64,000 nucleotides of DNA from Tropicimonas sp033101155 (GTDB lineage: Bacteria; Pseudomonadota; Alphaproteobacteria; Rhodobacterales; Rhodobacteraceae). The DNA lies in contig NZ_JAWMPX010000008.1 in assembly GCF_033101155.1 (NCBI RefSeq), positions 141,529-205,528 on the forward strand. Reading direction: 5' to 3'. Below the pieces are notes generated by a model. It did no database searches, was not told the origin of the DNA, and saw only the letters and a list, made by a program, of their open reading frames with translations. A program made the translations under genes and the position numbers. This document shows positions 54,002-62,623 of this stretch, in pieces (position 1 is the stretch's first letter; each line of letters opens with the position of its first letter).

Positions 54002-54553
54002 ATGGAACGCAATATCGCCCTCATCGCCCTTTTCGCCGCTCTTATCGCGGTGCTTGGACTGGTGCCGAAACTCACCCTGATGTCGGGCATTCCCATCACG
54101 GCCCAAAGCCTCGGCGTGATGCTCTGCGGCACCGTTCTGGGCGCGCGTCGCGGGATGCTGGCAGTGTTGCTCTTCCTGCTGCTGGTCGCGCTTGGCCTGC
54201 CGCTGCTGGCGGGCGGTCGTGGGGGTCTGGGCGTCTTTGCGGGGCCGACCGTGGGTTTCCTTATTGGCTGGGTCGCCGGCGCATATGTGATCGGCCTGCT
54301 GACCGCGAAACTGACCTCCCTGCCGCTTGGCCTTGCTGCCGCCGGTGCCGCCGCGATCGGCGGGATCGTCGTGCTCTATGTCCCAGGCATCATCGGCATG
54401 ATGATAATGCTCGACATGACGCTGCAGACGGCCTTCCTGTCGATCTTCGCCTTCATCCCGGGCGACCTGATCAAGGCGGGCCTCGCCGGCGCCATCACAG
54501 CCTCGCTGGCCCGTGCACGGCCCGGCATCGTGGCCTCGCGCCCGGCCGGCTGA
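54002..54553 (+). CDS. bioY: Biotin transporter substrate-binding membrane protein BioY
   Basis: This 183-residue S-component binds biotin within the membrane. It has six hydrophobic segments with family words LGLVPKLTLMSGIPITAQSLGVM, GARRGMLAVLLFLLLVALGLP, GGLGVFAGPTVGFLIGW and FIPGDLIKAGLAG. CAGGAG precedes the ATG. It is the last gene of bioMNY, followed by a hairpin. Confidence 0.95.
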   Translation: MERNIALIALFAALIAVLGLVPKLTLMSGIPITAQSLGVMLCGTVLGARRGMLAVLLFLLLVALGLPLLAGGRGGLGVFAGPTVGFLIGWVAGAYVIGLLTAKLTSLPLGLAAAGAAAIGGIVVLYVPGIIGMMIMLDMTLQTAFLSIFAFIPGDLIKAGLAGAITASLARARPGIVASRPAG

Positions 54554-54563
54554 TCCCGAAACC

Positions 54564-54589
54564 TGCGCCGTCCCGACAGGGGCGGCGCA
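54564..54589 (+). terminator. Hairpin after bioY
   Basis: Eleven base pairs (TGCGCCGTCCC with GGGGCGGCGCA, one T-G wobble) around a GACA loop begin 10 bases after the bioY stop. No T tract follows, so it may stabilise or end the transcript. Confidence 0.5.
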
Positions 54590-54930
54590 CCGTCTCGCGG
54601 GGCTGGCGCGGTCTGCCGGTTGCAGAGATGTAGCTTTCCGACCGCGCCATCCGGACGTTGATCGATCCCCGCACTGCGTGCGGCGCAATCACGTCGCCAT
54701 CATTCATTTCCCGCTCCCTCGGCCTCTTGATCTCCTGCGCACTTCCCAGCGTCGGGCCGGATCCTGAGCCCGCCGATCTGTCCGCACGACAATGCGGAAG
54801 GCCAGCCTGACAGCTTCCCGATCCCAGGACCCTCCCAGTGTGGGGGCAACGGCCATGTCCCTCGCCGGGCCGTGTCGAACAGGGTGTGACAAATGTTTCC
54901 ACGCTGCCTCTTCGTGCAAGATATTGTTGA

Positions 54931-54940
54931 ATGTATACGT
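54931..54940 (+). promoter_or_regulatory. GntR-operator-like word upstream of tctC
   Basis: ATGTATACGT is centred on the palindrome GTATAC, as in many FadR/VanR-type GntR operators, 46 bases before the tctC ATG in an AT-rich stretch. No GntR gene is nearby, so this is a weak candidate. Confidence 0.25.
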
Positions 54941-54986
54941 AAACAGATGCACAACCGTATTTAGATTTTCAAACGGGAGGAGAATC

Positions 54987-55988
54987 ATGAAACTCGCACT
55001 TACTGGAATCGTGGCCGCAGCCACCCTCGCCATGGCCGGAACCGGCTATGCGCAGGACTATCCGTTCCGCGACATCACCACCGCAGTCGTGTGGGGCGCC
55101 GGCGGCGGCACCGACACGATCAACCGCATGATCATGGCCGAGATGGAGAAGGAACTGCCTGTCTCGATCAACGTGATCAACCAGACCGGTGGCGTCGCCG
55201 GGTCGAACGGCATGGTCTATGTCATGAACCAGCCCGATGACGGTTACACGCTGGTCGGCCTGTCCGAATCCAACGTGACCGCAGCGGTCCAGGGCGGTTG
55301 GGACAAGAAGTTCGACTACTGGTATCCCTTCATTGTGGGCGGCTCGCCGGACCTGATCTCGGTCGGCAAGGACTCGCCCTACAACACGCTTCAGGAACTC
55401 GTAGACGCCGCCAAGGCCGATCCGGGCTCGATCCCTGCTGCCGCTTCCGGCGCAGGCTCGATCCACCACCTGAACCTGCTCGCCATCGAGAAAGGCGCGG
55501 ACGCCTCCTTCAAGTTCGTTCCCTACAAGGGCTCGGCCCCGGGACAGGAAGCTGCCCTCGCCGGTGAAGTCGCGCTCGTCGTGACCTCGCTTGCCGAACA
55601 GGCTCCGCTGATCCTCGGCGGCGAACTGAAACCGCTTGCCACGCTGACGCCCGAAAAGGCGATGATCGGCGATATGGAAATCCCCTCCGCCTTCGACATC
55701 TATGACGGTCTGGATGCCTATCTGCCGCTCAAGCAGGCCATCGGCTTTGCGGTCCATAACTCCGCTCCCGATGACGTGAAGGCTGCCCTCGGTGCCGCCT
55801 TCGAGAAGGCCATAGCCGGTGAAACGGTCGCCAAATGGGCCGCAGACAACTACTACGACGTCGGCGGACAATATGGTGAAGAGGCCCAGAAGCTTTTCTC
55901 CGGACTGGAAAGCAACTTTGCCTACACGCTCCAGGATCTCGGCAATGCGAAGGTCGACCCGGCCTCGCTCGGCATCGAGAAACCGTAA
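54987..55988 (+). CDS. tctC: Tripartite tricarboxylate transporter binding protein TctC
   Basis: This 333-residue periplasmic solute receptor has a signal peptide (MKLALTGIVAAATLAMAG, cleavage near YAQ). It has the family's Venus-flytrap words VVWGAGGGTDTINRMI, NVINQTGGVAGSNGM, SGAGSIHHLNLLAIEKGA and FKFVPYKGSAPGQEAALAG. The substrate is a carboxylate but not readable from sequence. GGGAGGAG precedes ATG 54987. A hairpin separates it from tctB, consistent with a receptor made in excess. Confidence 0.93.
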   Translation: MKLALTGIVAAATLAMAGTGYAQDYPFRDITTAVVWGAGGGTDTINRMIMAEMEKELPVSINVINQTGGVAGSNGMVYVMNQPDDGYTLVGLSESNVTAAVQGGWDKKFDYWYPFIVGGSPDLISVGKDSPYNTLQELVDAAKADPGSIPAAASGAGSIHHLNLLAIEKGADASFKFVPYKGSAPGQEAALAGEVALVVTSLAEQAPLILGGELKPLATLTPEKAMIGDMEIPSAFDIYDGLDAYLPLKQAIGFAVHNSAPDDVKAALGAAFEKAIAGETVAKWAADNYYDVGGQYGEEAQKLFSGLESNFAYTLQDLGNAKVDPASLGIEKP

Positions 55989-56004
55989 TCGTCGCAACCA
56001 TCTG

Positions 56005-56027
56005 AACGGGGCCCGCGCGGCCCCGTT
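56005..56027 (+). terminator. Hairpin between tctC and tctB
   Basis: A perfect 9-base stem (AACGGGGCC with GGCCCCGTT) and 5-base loop lie 16 bases after the tctC stop, followed by CTTCTCTTT. It can act as a partial terminator or a 3'-stabilising element that sets receptor levels above those of the membrane subunits. Confidence 0.7.
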
Positions 56028-56048
56028 CTTCTCTTTGCTGGAGCGAAC

Positions 56049-56795
56049 ATGGAAGACAAGACCGCCCTCCGCGCGCGGGACTTCTGGACGTCCCTGATCC
56101 TCATCGCCACCTCTGCCCTCTTTCTCTGGCAGACCACCGATATCCCCCTCTTCGACACCCAGACCGGCGGCGTGACCTCCGGCGACTGGTACAACTCCGC
56201 CGCTGTTGTCCCCTATGGGATCTTTGGCCTGATGCTGCTCTGCGCGCTTGGCCTTCTGGCGATCTCGATCAAGGATGGCGGCGCCGAGCGCGCCCTGCGC
56301 GGCGCCGGCATCGGCTGGGAACGCGCCGAGCTCATCCGGATGAGCTGCATTGCCATCATCCTCTTCTTCTACATCTTCGCGCTGGTCCCCCGGGTCGATT
56401 TCACCATCTGCTCGGCGTTGTTGATCTCCGCGCTGATCTACGGGTTCCACGGCGGGCATCACCGTCGGATGATCGTCGCCGCCGGCGTCTTCTCGGCTGC
56501 CGGGCTCTATGCCTTCCTGCTACATTTCCCGCAGAGCGAATGGGCCAAGCCGCATGACGATGACTGGGTCACGCTGGCGCTCTGGGTCGGGCTGACGGTC
56601 TATTCACTTGTCTATCACCGCGACGAATACGCGATCCGCATCGCCCCGATAATGGCCGTGCTGGTGCCGCTGATCCTCGTGCTGGCGATGGCCTTCGGCT
56701 TCCGGCAGAACGTGCCGAACCGCTCCGGCCTGCTCTTCAAGCAGATCGAATACCACTACTACGTCACCCTGAAACCGCTCTGGGCGCAGAAGTAA
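56049..56795 (+). CDS. tctB: Tripartite tricarboxylate transporter small membrane subunit TctB
   Basis: This 248-residue protein has about six hydrophobic segments and the poorly conserved TctB layout; it is longer than the usual ~150-180 residues. Starts include FWTSLILIATSALFLWQTTDIP, and later LIRMSCIAIILFFYIFALVPRVDF. It is identified mainly by its place between tctC and tctA. It partners TctA in the inner membrane. Confidence 0.85.
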   Translation: MEDKTALRARDFWTSLILIATSALFLWQTTDIPLFDTQTGGVTSGDWYNSAAVVPYGIFGLMLLCALGLLAISIKDGGAERALRGAGIGWERAELIRMSCIAIILFFYIFALVPRVDFTICSALLISALIYGFHGGHHRRMIVAAGVFSAAGLYAFLLHFPQSEWAKPHDDDWVTLALWVGLTVYSLVYHRDEYAIRIAPIMAVLVPLILVLAMAFGFRQNVPNRSGLLFKQIEYHYYVTLKPLWAQK

Positions 56796-56807
56796 GGGAG
56801 ACAGAGT

Positions 56808-58319
56808 ATGGAATTCTTCATTCACCAGATCACGGATTTCGGGACCGCGCTGACCAACCTTGCGCTGGACCCGATCACCTATCCCTACCTCATATGCTCG
56901 GTCTTTCTCGGCATCGTCTTCGGGGCGCTGCCGGGGCTGACGGCAACGTTGGCCGTTACGATCCTGACCGGCTTCTTCGGCAACAAGTTCCCGCTGGAGC
57001 AATCACTCATCGCCCTGATCGGAGCCTATGTCGGCGCGATCTATGGCGGTTCCTACCCGTCGATCCTGCTCAATATCCCGGGCACGGCGGCGTCGGCCGC
57101 CACCGCGATGGATGGCCACCCGCTGGCCAAAAAGGGCAGGGGCGGCGAAGCGCTCGGCATGACCACAACGGCGAGCTTCATCGGCACGCTGATCGGCACG
57201 CTTTTCCTGCTGGTCTTCGTCTGGCTTCTGCTGATGATCTCCAAGAACATCGCCAGCCCGGAAAAAGCTCTGCTTGCCCTCTTCGGCATCCTCCTTTCCG
57301 GCACGCTCATGAGCAAGGATCTGGTCCTGAAGGGCTGGATCAGCGGGCTCATCGGGCTGGCGATGGCCATGGTCGGGCTGGATCCCATCCTCTCTGAGAC
57401 ACGCTATGTCTTCGGCTGGTCCTACCTCATGTCCGGTTTCCAGGTCGTGCCTGTGCTGATGGGCGCCTTTGCGGTGCCGCAGATCATGGACGGCATGCGT
57501 GCGGCGGGTTCAATTGGCCAGAAGGTGGATGTGGGCAAGATCGTGCCGCGCGTCGGCACCGTCATGAAACGCTTCCCGACCATTGCCCGCTCGGGCGTGA
57601 TCGGCACCGGCGTCGGCGCTCTCCCCGGTGTCGGCGAGGACGTCGCCGGTTGGGTCTCCTATGGCGTCGGCAAGGCGGTTTGCAAGGATGGCAAGGAGTT
57701 CGGCACCGGTTCGGTGAACGGTCTCCTCTCGGCCGAAGCCGCCAACAATGCGGCCATTGGCGGGGCGCTTATCCCGCTTCTGGTGCTCGGCATCCCCGGC
57801 TCGCCGCCCGCAGCGGCGCTGCTCGGCGCTCTGAAGATCAACAACGTGATCCCCGGTCCAACCATCGACCCGGCGCTTATCGTCCATGTTGTGGCGATCC
57901 TGGTCATGGCCTCCCTGACAATGGCGATCATGGGGCTGCTGACGGCGCGCGTATTCATCAACGTGCTGCGCATCCCGCAAACCATCTTCCTGCCGGTCGT
58001 CATGGTGCTGACAACCATCGGCTCGTTTTCGGTCGGCGGCGGCATCAACGATCTTTACCTGATGCTGGCAGTCGGCTTCGTGGCCTATGCGATGAACAAG
58101 ATGGACTACCCCATCGCGCCTCTGGTGATCGGCGTCATCCTCGGTCCGCTCTTCGACGAAACCTTCCGGCGCTCGCTCTACCTGTCGGATGGCGATCTCT
58201 CGACCTTCTGGACCCGGCCCGGCGCGGCGATCCTGCTGTCGCTCAACATCGCGCTTGTCCTAAGCCAGATGCCCTTCATCAAGCGTGCCTTTTCGCGGCT
58301 CGTGCCCGGGCGCAGCTGA
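56808..58319 (+). CDS. tctA: Tripartite tricarboxylate transporter large membrane subunit TctA
   Basis: This 503-residue permease with about 11-12 membrane segments shows the family hallmark GALPGLTATLAVTIL, YGGSYPSILLNIPGTAASAATAMDGHPLAKKG and the repeated GIPGSPPAAALLGAL, VIPGPTI. It carries the solute by a proton or sodium gradient. GGGAGACAG precedes the ATG. Last gene of tctCBA. Confidence 0.96.
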   Translation: MEFFIHQITDFGTALTNLALDPITYPYLICSVFLGIVFGALPGLTATLAVTILTGFFGNKFPLEQSLIALIGAYVGAIYGGSYPSILLNIPGTAASAATAMDGHPLAKKGRGGEALGMTTTASFIGTLIGTLFLLVFVWLLLMISKNIASPEKALLALFGILLSGTLMSKDLVLKGWISGLIGLAMAMVGLDPILSETRYVFGWSYLMSGFQVVPVLMGAFAVPQIMDGMRAAGSIGQKVDVGKIVPRVGTVMKRFPTIARSGVIGTGVGALPGVGEDVAGWVSYGVGKAVCKDGKEFGTGSVNGLLSAEAANNAAIGGALIPLLVLGIPGSPPAAALLGALKINNVIPGPTIDPALIVHVVAILVMASLTMAIMGLLTARVFINVLRIPQTIFLPVVMVLTTIGSFSVGGGINDLYLMLAVGFVAYAMNKMDYPIAPLVIGVILGPLFDETFRRSLYLSDGDLSTFWTRPGAAILLSLNIALVLSQMPFIKRAFSRLVPGRS

Positions 58320-58332
58320 CGCAAAAAAATTA

Positions 58333-58358
58333 GCCGGGCGGTGCTTACTCCGCCCGGC
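58333..58358. terminator. Bidirectional hairpin terminator between tctA and the fasciclin gene
   Basis: A perfect 9-base stem (GCCGGGCGG with CCGCCCGGC) and 8-base loop lie between the convergent genes. AAAAAAATTA on its left gives a strong T tract for the - strand (fasciclin) transcript; CTGTTTGG follows on the + strand. Confidence 0.8.
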
Positions 58359-58403
58359 CTGTTTGGCCCACCAGCAACTGGCGGGCCTTTCCTCGCAACT
58401 GGA

Positions 58404-58895
58404 TCAACCCTCGGGCAGGATCACCTTGTCCACGACATGGATGATGCCGTTGGAGGCCATGATATCTGCCTGAATGACCTCGGCATCGTTGATCATCACA
58501 CCCTTGCGGCCATCAACCATGAGCTTGTCGCCATTGACCGTCACAGCGGAGACCGTCTGACCGGCAACATCCTCGGACATCACCTTGGTCGGGACGACGT
58601 GGTAGGTCAGGATGGAGACGAGCTTATCTTTGTTCTCAGGCTTCAGCAGCATTTCGACGGTACCATCGGGCAGGTCGGCGAAGGCTTCGTCGGTCGGAGC
58701 GAACACCGTGAAGGGACCCTTTCCCTTGAGCGTATCAACGAGCCCGGCGGCCGAAACGGCAGCGACGAGCGTGTTGAAGCTTCCAGCTCCGACGGCTGTG
58801 TCAACAATGTCCTTGCCGTGACCGTCGGCCATGGCGGAAGTGCCAGCGAAGACGGTGGCGGCGGCGGCGAGGGCGATAAAGGTTCTGCGGATCAT
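58404..58895 (-). CDS. Secreted fasciclin-domain protein
   Basis: This 163-residue protein has a signal peptide (FIALAAAATVFAGTSAMA) and a single fasciclin (FAS1) domain: GKGPFTVFAPTDEAFADLP, LTYHVVPTKVMSEDV, NGIIHVVDKVILP. Such small exported FAS1 proteins are common in alphaproteobacteria and are linked to surface adhesion or, in rhizobia, symbiosis; role here unknown. Two direct repeats lie upstream in the promoter region. Confidence 0.93.
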   Translation of the reverse strand: MIRRTFIALAAAATVFAGTSAMADGHGKDIVDTAVGAGSFNTLVAAVSAAGLVDTLKGKGPFTVFAPTDEAFADLPDGTVEMLLKPENKDKLVSILTYHVVPTKVMSEDVAGQTVSAVTVNGDKLMVDGRKGVMINDAEVIQADIMASNGIIHVVDKVILPEG

Positions 58896-58920
58896 GTTTC
58901 TCTCCCGAGATTAAAAGGTT

Positions 58921-58956
58921 GCCCCGGTGGGACGGTGGCTGCGCCCCGGTGGGACG
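58921..58956 (-). repeat. Two 14-base direct repeats upstream of the fasciclin gene
   Basis: GCCCCGGTGGGACG occurs at 58921-58934 and 58943-58956, 22 bases apart (two helical turns), 26-61 bases ahead of the fasciclin start. Spacing in whole turns suggests a site for a regulator bound as a tandem pair. Confidence 0.6.
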
Positions 58957-59182
58957 ATGCAATGATTACGGCCCCAGATCGGGATTGGATGTGAGAAAGT
59001 CGCTTTTTTTGAAATATGGGATCGGTGGAATCTCGAAAAATGTAGCGTTTTGAGTGGCTTGATTTGGTAATCTTTTTTTCGTCACGCACCGCCGTTTGTT
59101 CCTGCGCAACCATCAATGGGCTTGCCCGGTGCGCCGCGGGGCCTCAGGGTGAGCATGAGAAAACTGCCGGGAGGGCCGCGAG

Positions 59183-60739
59183 ATGATGGGTGAATTCATG
59201 GGGTGGACCTTGTGGTCACTCCAGATGCTGATGCTGCTGTTTGTTTTTGTGATCGGACTCGCTGTCGCGGTTGGCGTCGCCTTCTTCATCGTCGATCGGG
59301 TGCAGACCAAGGATGCGATCCGGCGGAACTACCCGGTGATCGGACGGTTCCGGGGCTGGTTCAGCGAGTTGGGCGAATTCTTCCGGCAGTATTTCTTCGC
59401 CATGGACCGTGAGGAGCTGCCCTTCAACCGCGCCCAGCGGGAATGGATCGACCATGCCTCCGATGGCGAGAGCAACATGGTGGCCTTTGGCTCGACGCGG
59501 AATATCGGGCTGGTCGGAACGCCGATCTTCGTTTCGGCAGCGTTTCCGCCGGTGGACGGGCAATTCGCCATGACCGAACCGATGGTGATTGGTGCCGGCT
59601 GTCGGACGCCTTATCTCGCGCGGTCGATCTTCAATATTTCCGGCATGAGCTACGGCGCGATCTCCAGGCCGGCAGTGCGGGCGCTCAGCCGGGGGGCGGC
59701 ACGGGCCGGGATCTGGATGAATACCGGCGAGGGGTCGGTCTCTCCCTATCACCTTGAAGGGGGCTGCGATATCGTCTTCCAGATCGGGACCGCGAAATAC
59801 GGGCTGCGGGATGCGGACGGAAAGCTCTCGGACGAGAAGCTGCGCGCGGTGGCCGGGCATGAACAGGTCCGCATGTTCGAGATCAAGATGAGCCAGGGGG
59901 CCAAGCCCGGCAAGGGCGGCATCCTGCCCGGCTCCAAGATCACCGCCGAGATCGCTGCGATCCGCCATATCCCGGAAGGCGAGGACAGCATTTCGCCGAA
60001 CCGGCACCCGGAGGTCTCGGACTGGGATGAGATGCTGGACATGATCGCCCATGTCCGGGAGGTCACGGGCAAGCCGGTGGGGTTCAAGAGCGTGATCGGC
60101 TCGCCGACCCATTTCCGCGAGTTCTTCGACCGCGTGAAGGCGCGTGGGCCGGAGAGCGCGCCGGACTTCATCACCATCGATGGCGGCGAGGGCGGTACGG
60201 GCGCGGCACCGATGCCGCTGATCGACCTTATGGGCATGCCGGTGCGCGAGGCGCTGCCACGGATCGTGAACCTGCGCGATGAATACGGGCTGAAGGAGCG
60301 GATCCGGATCGTCGCGAGCGGCAAGCTCGTCAATCCTGGCGATATCGCCTGGGCGCTGGCCGCCGGCGCGGATTTTGTCACCTCTGCGCGGGGCTTCATG
60401 TTCGCGCTCGGCTGTATCCAGGCGCTGAAATGCAACAAGAACACCTGTCCCACAGGGATCACCACGCATGACAAGCGTCTGCAACAGGGGCTCGTGGTCG
60501 AGGAGAAGGAGGGACGCGTGGCGCGCTACGCGACGGCGATGATCAAGGAGGTCGAGACGATTGCGCATTCGGTCGGGGTGTCCGAGCCCCGGCAGATGCG
60601 GCGGCGGCATGTGCGGATCGTGCAGGCCGATGGCGCCTCCGTGCCGATGCGCGACATCTATCCGAGTTACCGCTCGGGCGAGCCGGTCCCGGAATTCTGT
60701 CGCCCGACCGATGCGGGGCACACGCAGCAGGTGTTCTGA
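59183..60739 (+). CDS. FMN-binding glutamate synthase-family protein
   Basis: The 518-residue protein has an N-terminal membrane segment (~8-35, LQMLMLLFVFVIGLAVAVGVAFF) followed by a glutamate-synthase central/FMN barrel: MSYGAISRPAVRALSRGAA, GEGSVSPYHL, TIDGGEGGTGAAPMPL and the cysteine cluster CNKNTCPTGITTHDKRL that binds a 3Fe-4S centre. It lacks the amidotransferase domain of GltB, so it is a membrane-anchored stand-alone oxidoreductase of unknown substrate. ATG 59183 or 59186 is likely. Confidence 0.9.
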   Translation: MMGEFMGWTLWSLQMLMLLFVFVIGLAVAVGVAFFIVDRVQTKDAIRRNYPVIGRFRGWFSELGEFFRQYFFAMDREELPFNRAQREWIDHASDGESNMVAFGSTRNIGLVGTPIFVSAAFPPVDGQFAMTEPMVIGAGCRTPYLARSIFNISGMSYGAISRPAVRALSRGAARAGIWMNTGEGSVSPYHLEGGCDIVFQIGTAKYGLRDADGKLSDEKLRAVAGHEQVRMFEIKMSQGAKPGKGGILPGSKITAEIAAIRHIPEGEDSISPNRHPEVSDWDEMLDMIAHVREVTGKPVGFKSVIGSPTHFREFFDRVKARGPESAPDFITIDGGEGGTGAAPMPLIDLMGMPVREALPRIVNLRDEYGLKERIRIVASGKLVNPGDIAWALAAGADFVTSARGFMFALGCIQALKCNKNTCPTGITTHDKRLQQGLVVEEKEGRVARYATAMIKEVETIAHSVGVSEPRQMRRRHVRIVQADGASVPMRDIYPSYRSGEPVPEFCRPTDAGHTQQVF

Positions 60740-61040
60740 GGCCGGATAGGGACGGTCGATCCCGGGACGCTATGCCTATTCGTCCGGTAAGAGGAGGCCA
60801 TCGCTTTTCCTTTCAAAGCGCCTTTCTGGAAGAGGCCTTGTCCTGTCGCATGTTGTTGACTGCCTCGAACTGGCGAACGCTCGCCGGCGAAGTGTTGCCT
60901 GTTGTCTCGGGCAAGGCGCCGATTGAAACATGGGAGTGGTGTTTCCTGACGCGATCCAACGATCGCGTGAGATTTGGTGTCAAAGCCCCCGCGCGGCGGT
61001 GGGATGCTCTATCTAGGTTCAAAGAGATAGGAGAAAGAGC
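60740..61040. other. 301-base region before msrP
   Basis: It holds the inverted repeat at 60949-60968 and presumably the msrPQ promoter. A 98-codon open frame crosses it, but it runs into msrP, lacks a ribosome site and shows no family, so it is not called. Confidence 0.5.
60949..60968 (+). promoter_or_regulatory. Inverted repeat upstream of msrP
   Basis: Perfect arms ACGCGATC and GATCGCGT with a CAAC spacer lie 72 bases before the msrP ATG. No T tract follows, so an operator is more likely than a terminator. Confidence 0.45.
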
Positions 61041-61970
61041 ATGGCTGGACGCTGGAAAAACGATCTGAACTGGTCGGACACGACCCCGAAGGCCGCCTGG
61101 TTGAATCGCCGGCAGATCATGGCCGGGATGGGGGCGGCCGCCTTTGGCGGGATTGCAGGACCGGCCCTTGCCGGACTCGGGGCGGTGAAGTCGGAATATT
61201 CGACGGTCGAAGAACCGAACCCGCTCGATCATATCACCAGCTACTGTAACTATTACGAGTTCGGCACCGGCAAGGAGGATCCCGCGCGGAACGCCCATAT
61301 GCTGAACACCGATGGCTGGCAGGTCGAGATAGACGGGCTGGTGGACAAGCCGGGCACCTGGACGATGGATGACATCCTCAAGGGCACCACGCTGGAAGAG
61401 CGGATCTATCGCTTCCGCTGCGTGGAGGCCTGGTCGATGGTGATTCCCTGGGTCGGATTCGAACTTGCCGATCTGCTCGCGCGTGTCGGCGTGCAGTCGG
61501 GCGCGAAATACGTCGCCTTCGAAACCGCGCTGCGCCCCGACGAGATGCCGGGCGTGCGCTCGCCCGTGATCGACTGGCCTTATGTCGAAGGGCTGCGGCT
61601 GGACGAGGCGATGAACCCGCTGACGATCTTGGCCACCGGGCTCTATGACGAGCCGATGCCGAACCAGAACGGGGCGCCGATCCGGCTCGTCGTGCCGTGG
61701 AAATACGGATTCAAGTCGATCAAATCGATCGTTCGGATTTCGCTGACCGACAAGGAGCCGCCGACCAGCTGGAACAAGACCAATGGGCGAGAATACGGCT
61801 TCTATTCCAATGTGAACCCGACTGTGGACCATCCGCGCTGGAGTCAGGCCTCCGAGCGGGTCATCGGCGGCGGTATCCTTGCCAAGCGAAAGCCGACCCT
61901 GATGTTCAACGGTTATGGACAGGAAGTGGCCGGGCTTTATGAGGGCATGGATCTGGCGAAGTTTTACTGA
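61041..61970 (+). CDS. msrP: Periplasmic methionine-sulfoxide reductase catalytic subunit MsrP (YedY)
   Basis: This 309-residue molybdopterin enzyme repairs oxidised methionine in periplasmic proteins. It has a twin-arginine signal (LNRRQIMAGMGAAAFGG), the molybdenum-ligating Cys in YRFRCVEAWSM and the pterin-binding VPWKYGFKSIKSI. AGGAGAAAGAGC precedes the ATG. Its final A is the first base of msrQ. Confidence 0.95.
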   Translation: MAGRWKNDLNWSDTTPKAAWLNRRQIMAGMGAAAFGGIAGPALAGLGAVKSEYSTVEEPNPLDHITSYCNYYEFGTGKEDPARNAHMLNTDGWQVEIDGLVDKPGTWTMDDILKGTTLEERIYRFRCVEAWSMVIPWVGFELADLLARVGVQSGAKYVAFETALRPDEMPGVRSPVIDWPYVEGLRLDEAMNPLTILATGLYDEPMPNQNGAPIRLVVPWKYGFKSIKSIVRISLTDKEPPTSWNKTNGREYGFYSNVNPTVDHPRWSQASERVIGGGILAKRKPTLMFNGYGQEVAGLYEGMDLAKFY

Positions 61971-62584
61971 TGGCGCTGGTCGATGGCATGAATGGCGTGG
62001 TGAAGCGGCTGCCGAGCTGGCCGCTTTACCCGCTCGGCGCGGTTCCGGTTGTCTGGCTGTTCTGGCAGGGCCTGACCGGTGGGCTGGGTGTTGACCCGAC
62101 CAAGGTCATCGAACACCAGCTCGGCCTGTGGGGGCTGTGGTTGCTGATCGCGGGACTTGCGATCACACCGTTGCAGCGTTTCGCGGGCCTGCGGCTGATC
62201 AAGTTCCGCCGGGCCATCGGCCTGCTGGCTTTCTTCTATATCCTGACGCATCTGCTGGTCTGGCTGGTGCTGGACGTGCAGATCCCGGCGCAGATCTGGG
62301 CCGACATTCTCAAACGTCCCTATATTACAATTGGCATGGCCGCCTTCCTGATGATGGTGCCTCTGGCGATCACTTCGAACAACTGGTCGCTCCGCAAGTT
62401 GGGGCCGGTACGCTGGCGTGCGCTGCACAAGCTTACCTATCTGTTGGTTCCGCTGGGAGCGGTGCATTTCGTCATGGTGGTGAAAGGCTGGCAGATGGAG
62501 CCGCTCTACTACCTCGCCGGTGTTGTCGCCCTGCTTGCCCTGCGTCTGCGGCCGAGTCGACGTCGGGGGGCTGCGGCAGCCTGA
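61970..62584 (+). CDS. msrQ: Heme-binding membrane subunit MsrQ (YedZ)
   Basis: This 204-residue ferric-reductase-like b-type cytochrome feeds electrons from the respiratory chain to MsrP. It has about six membrane segments and heme-ligand histidines in FFYILTHLLVWLVLD, RALHKLTYLLVPLGAVHFVMV. Start overlaps the msrP stop (TGATG), so the pair is coupled. Confidence 0.95.
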   Translation: MALVDGMNGVVKRLPSWPLYPLGAVPVVWLFWQGLTGGLGVDPTKVIEHQLGLWGLWLLIAGLAITPLQRFAGLRLIKFRRAIGLLAFFYILTHLLVWLVLDVQIPAQIWADILKRPYITIGMAAFLMMVPLAITSNNWSLRKLGPVRWRALHKLTYLLVPLGAVHFVMVVKGWQMEPLYYLAGVVALLALRLRPSRRRGAAAA

Positions 62585-62623
62585 ACCCTCCCGCTTCCCG
62601 CCGGAATGGCTAGGGTGAGCGGC

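Larger units (their letters stand above)
54554..54986. other. 433-base intergenic region before tctC
   Basis: It contains the hairpin after bioY and, near its right end, an AT-rich promoter-like stretch (54915-54975) with a palindromic word upstream of tctC. I see no gene in it. Confidence 0.5.

Noticed and set aside
60772..61068. A 98-codon + strand frame ahead of msrP
   Set aside because: Overlaps the msrP start out of frame, no ribosome site and no family.
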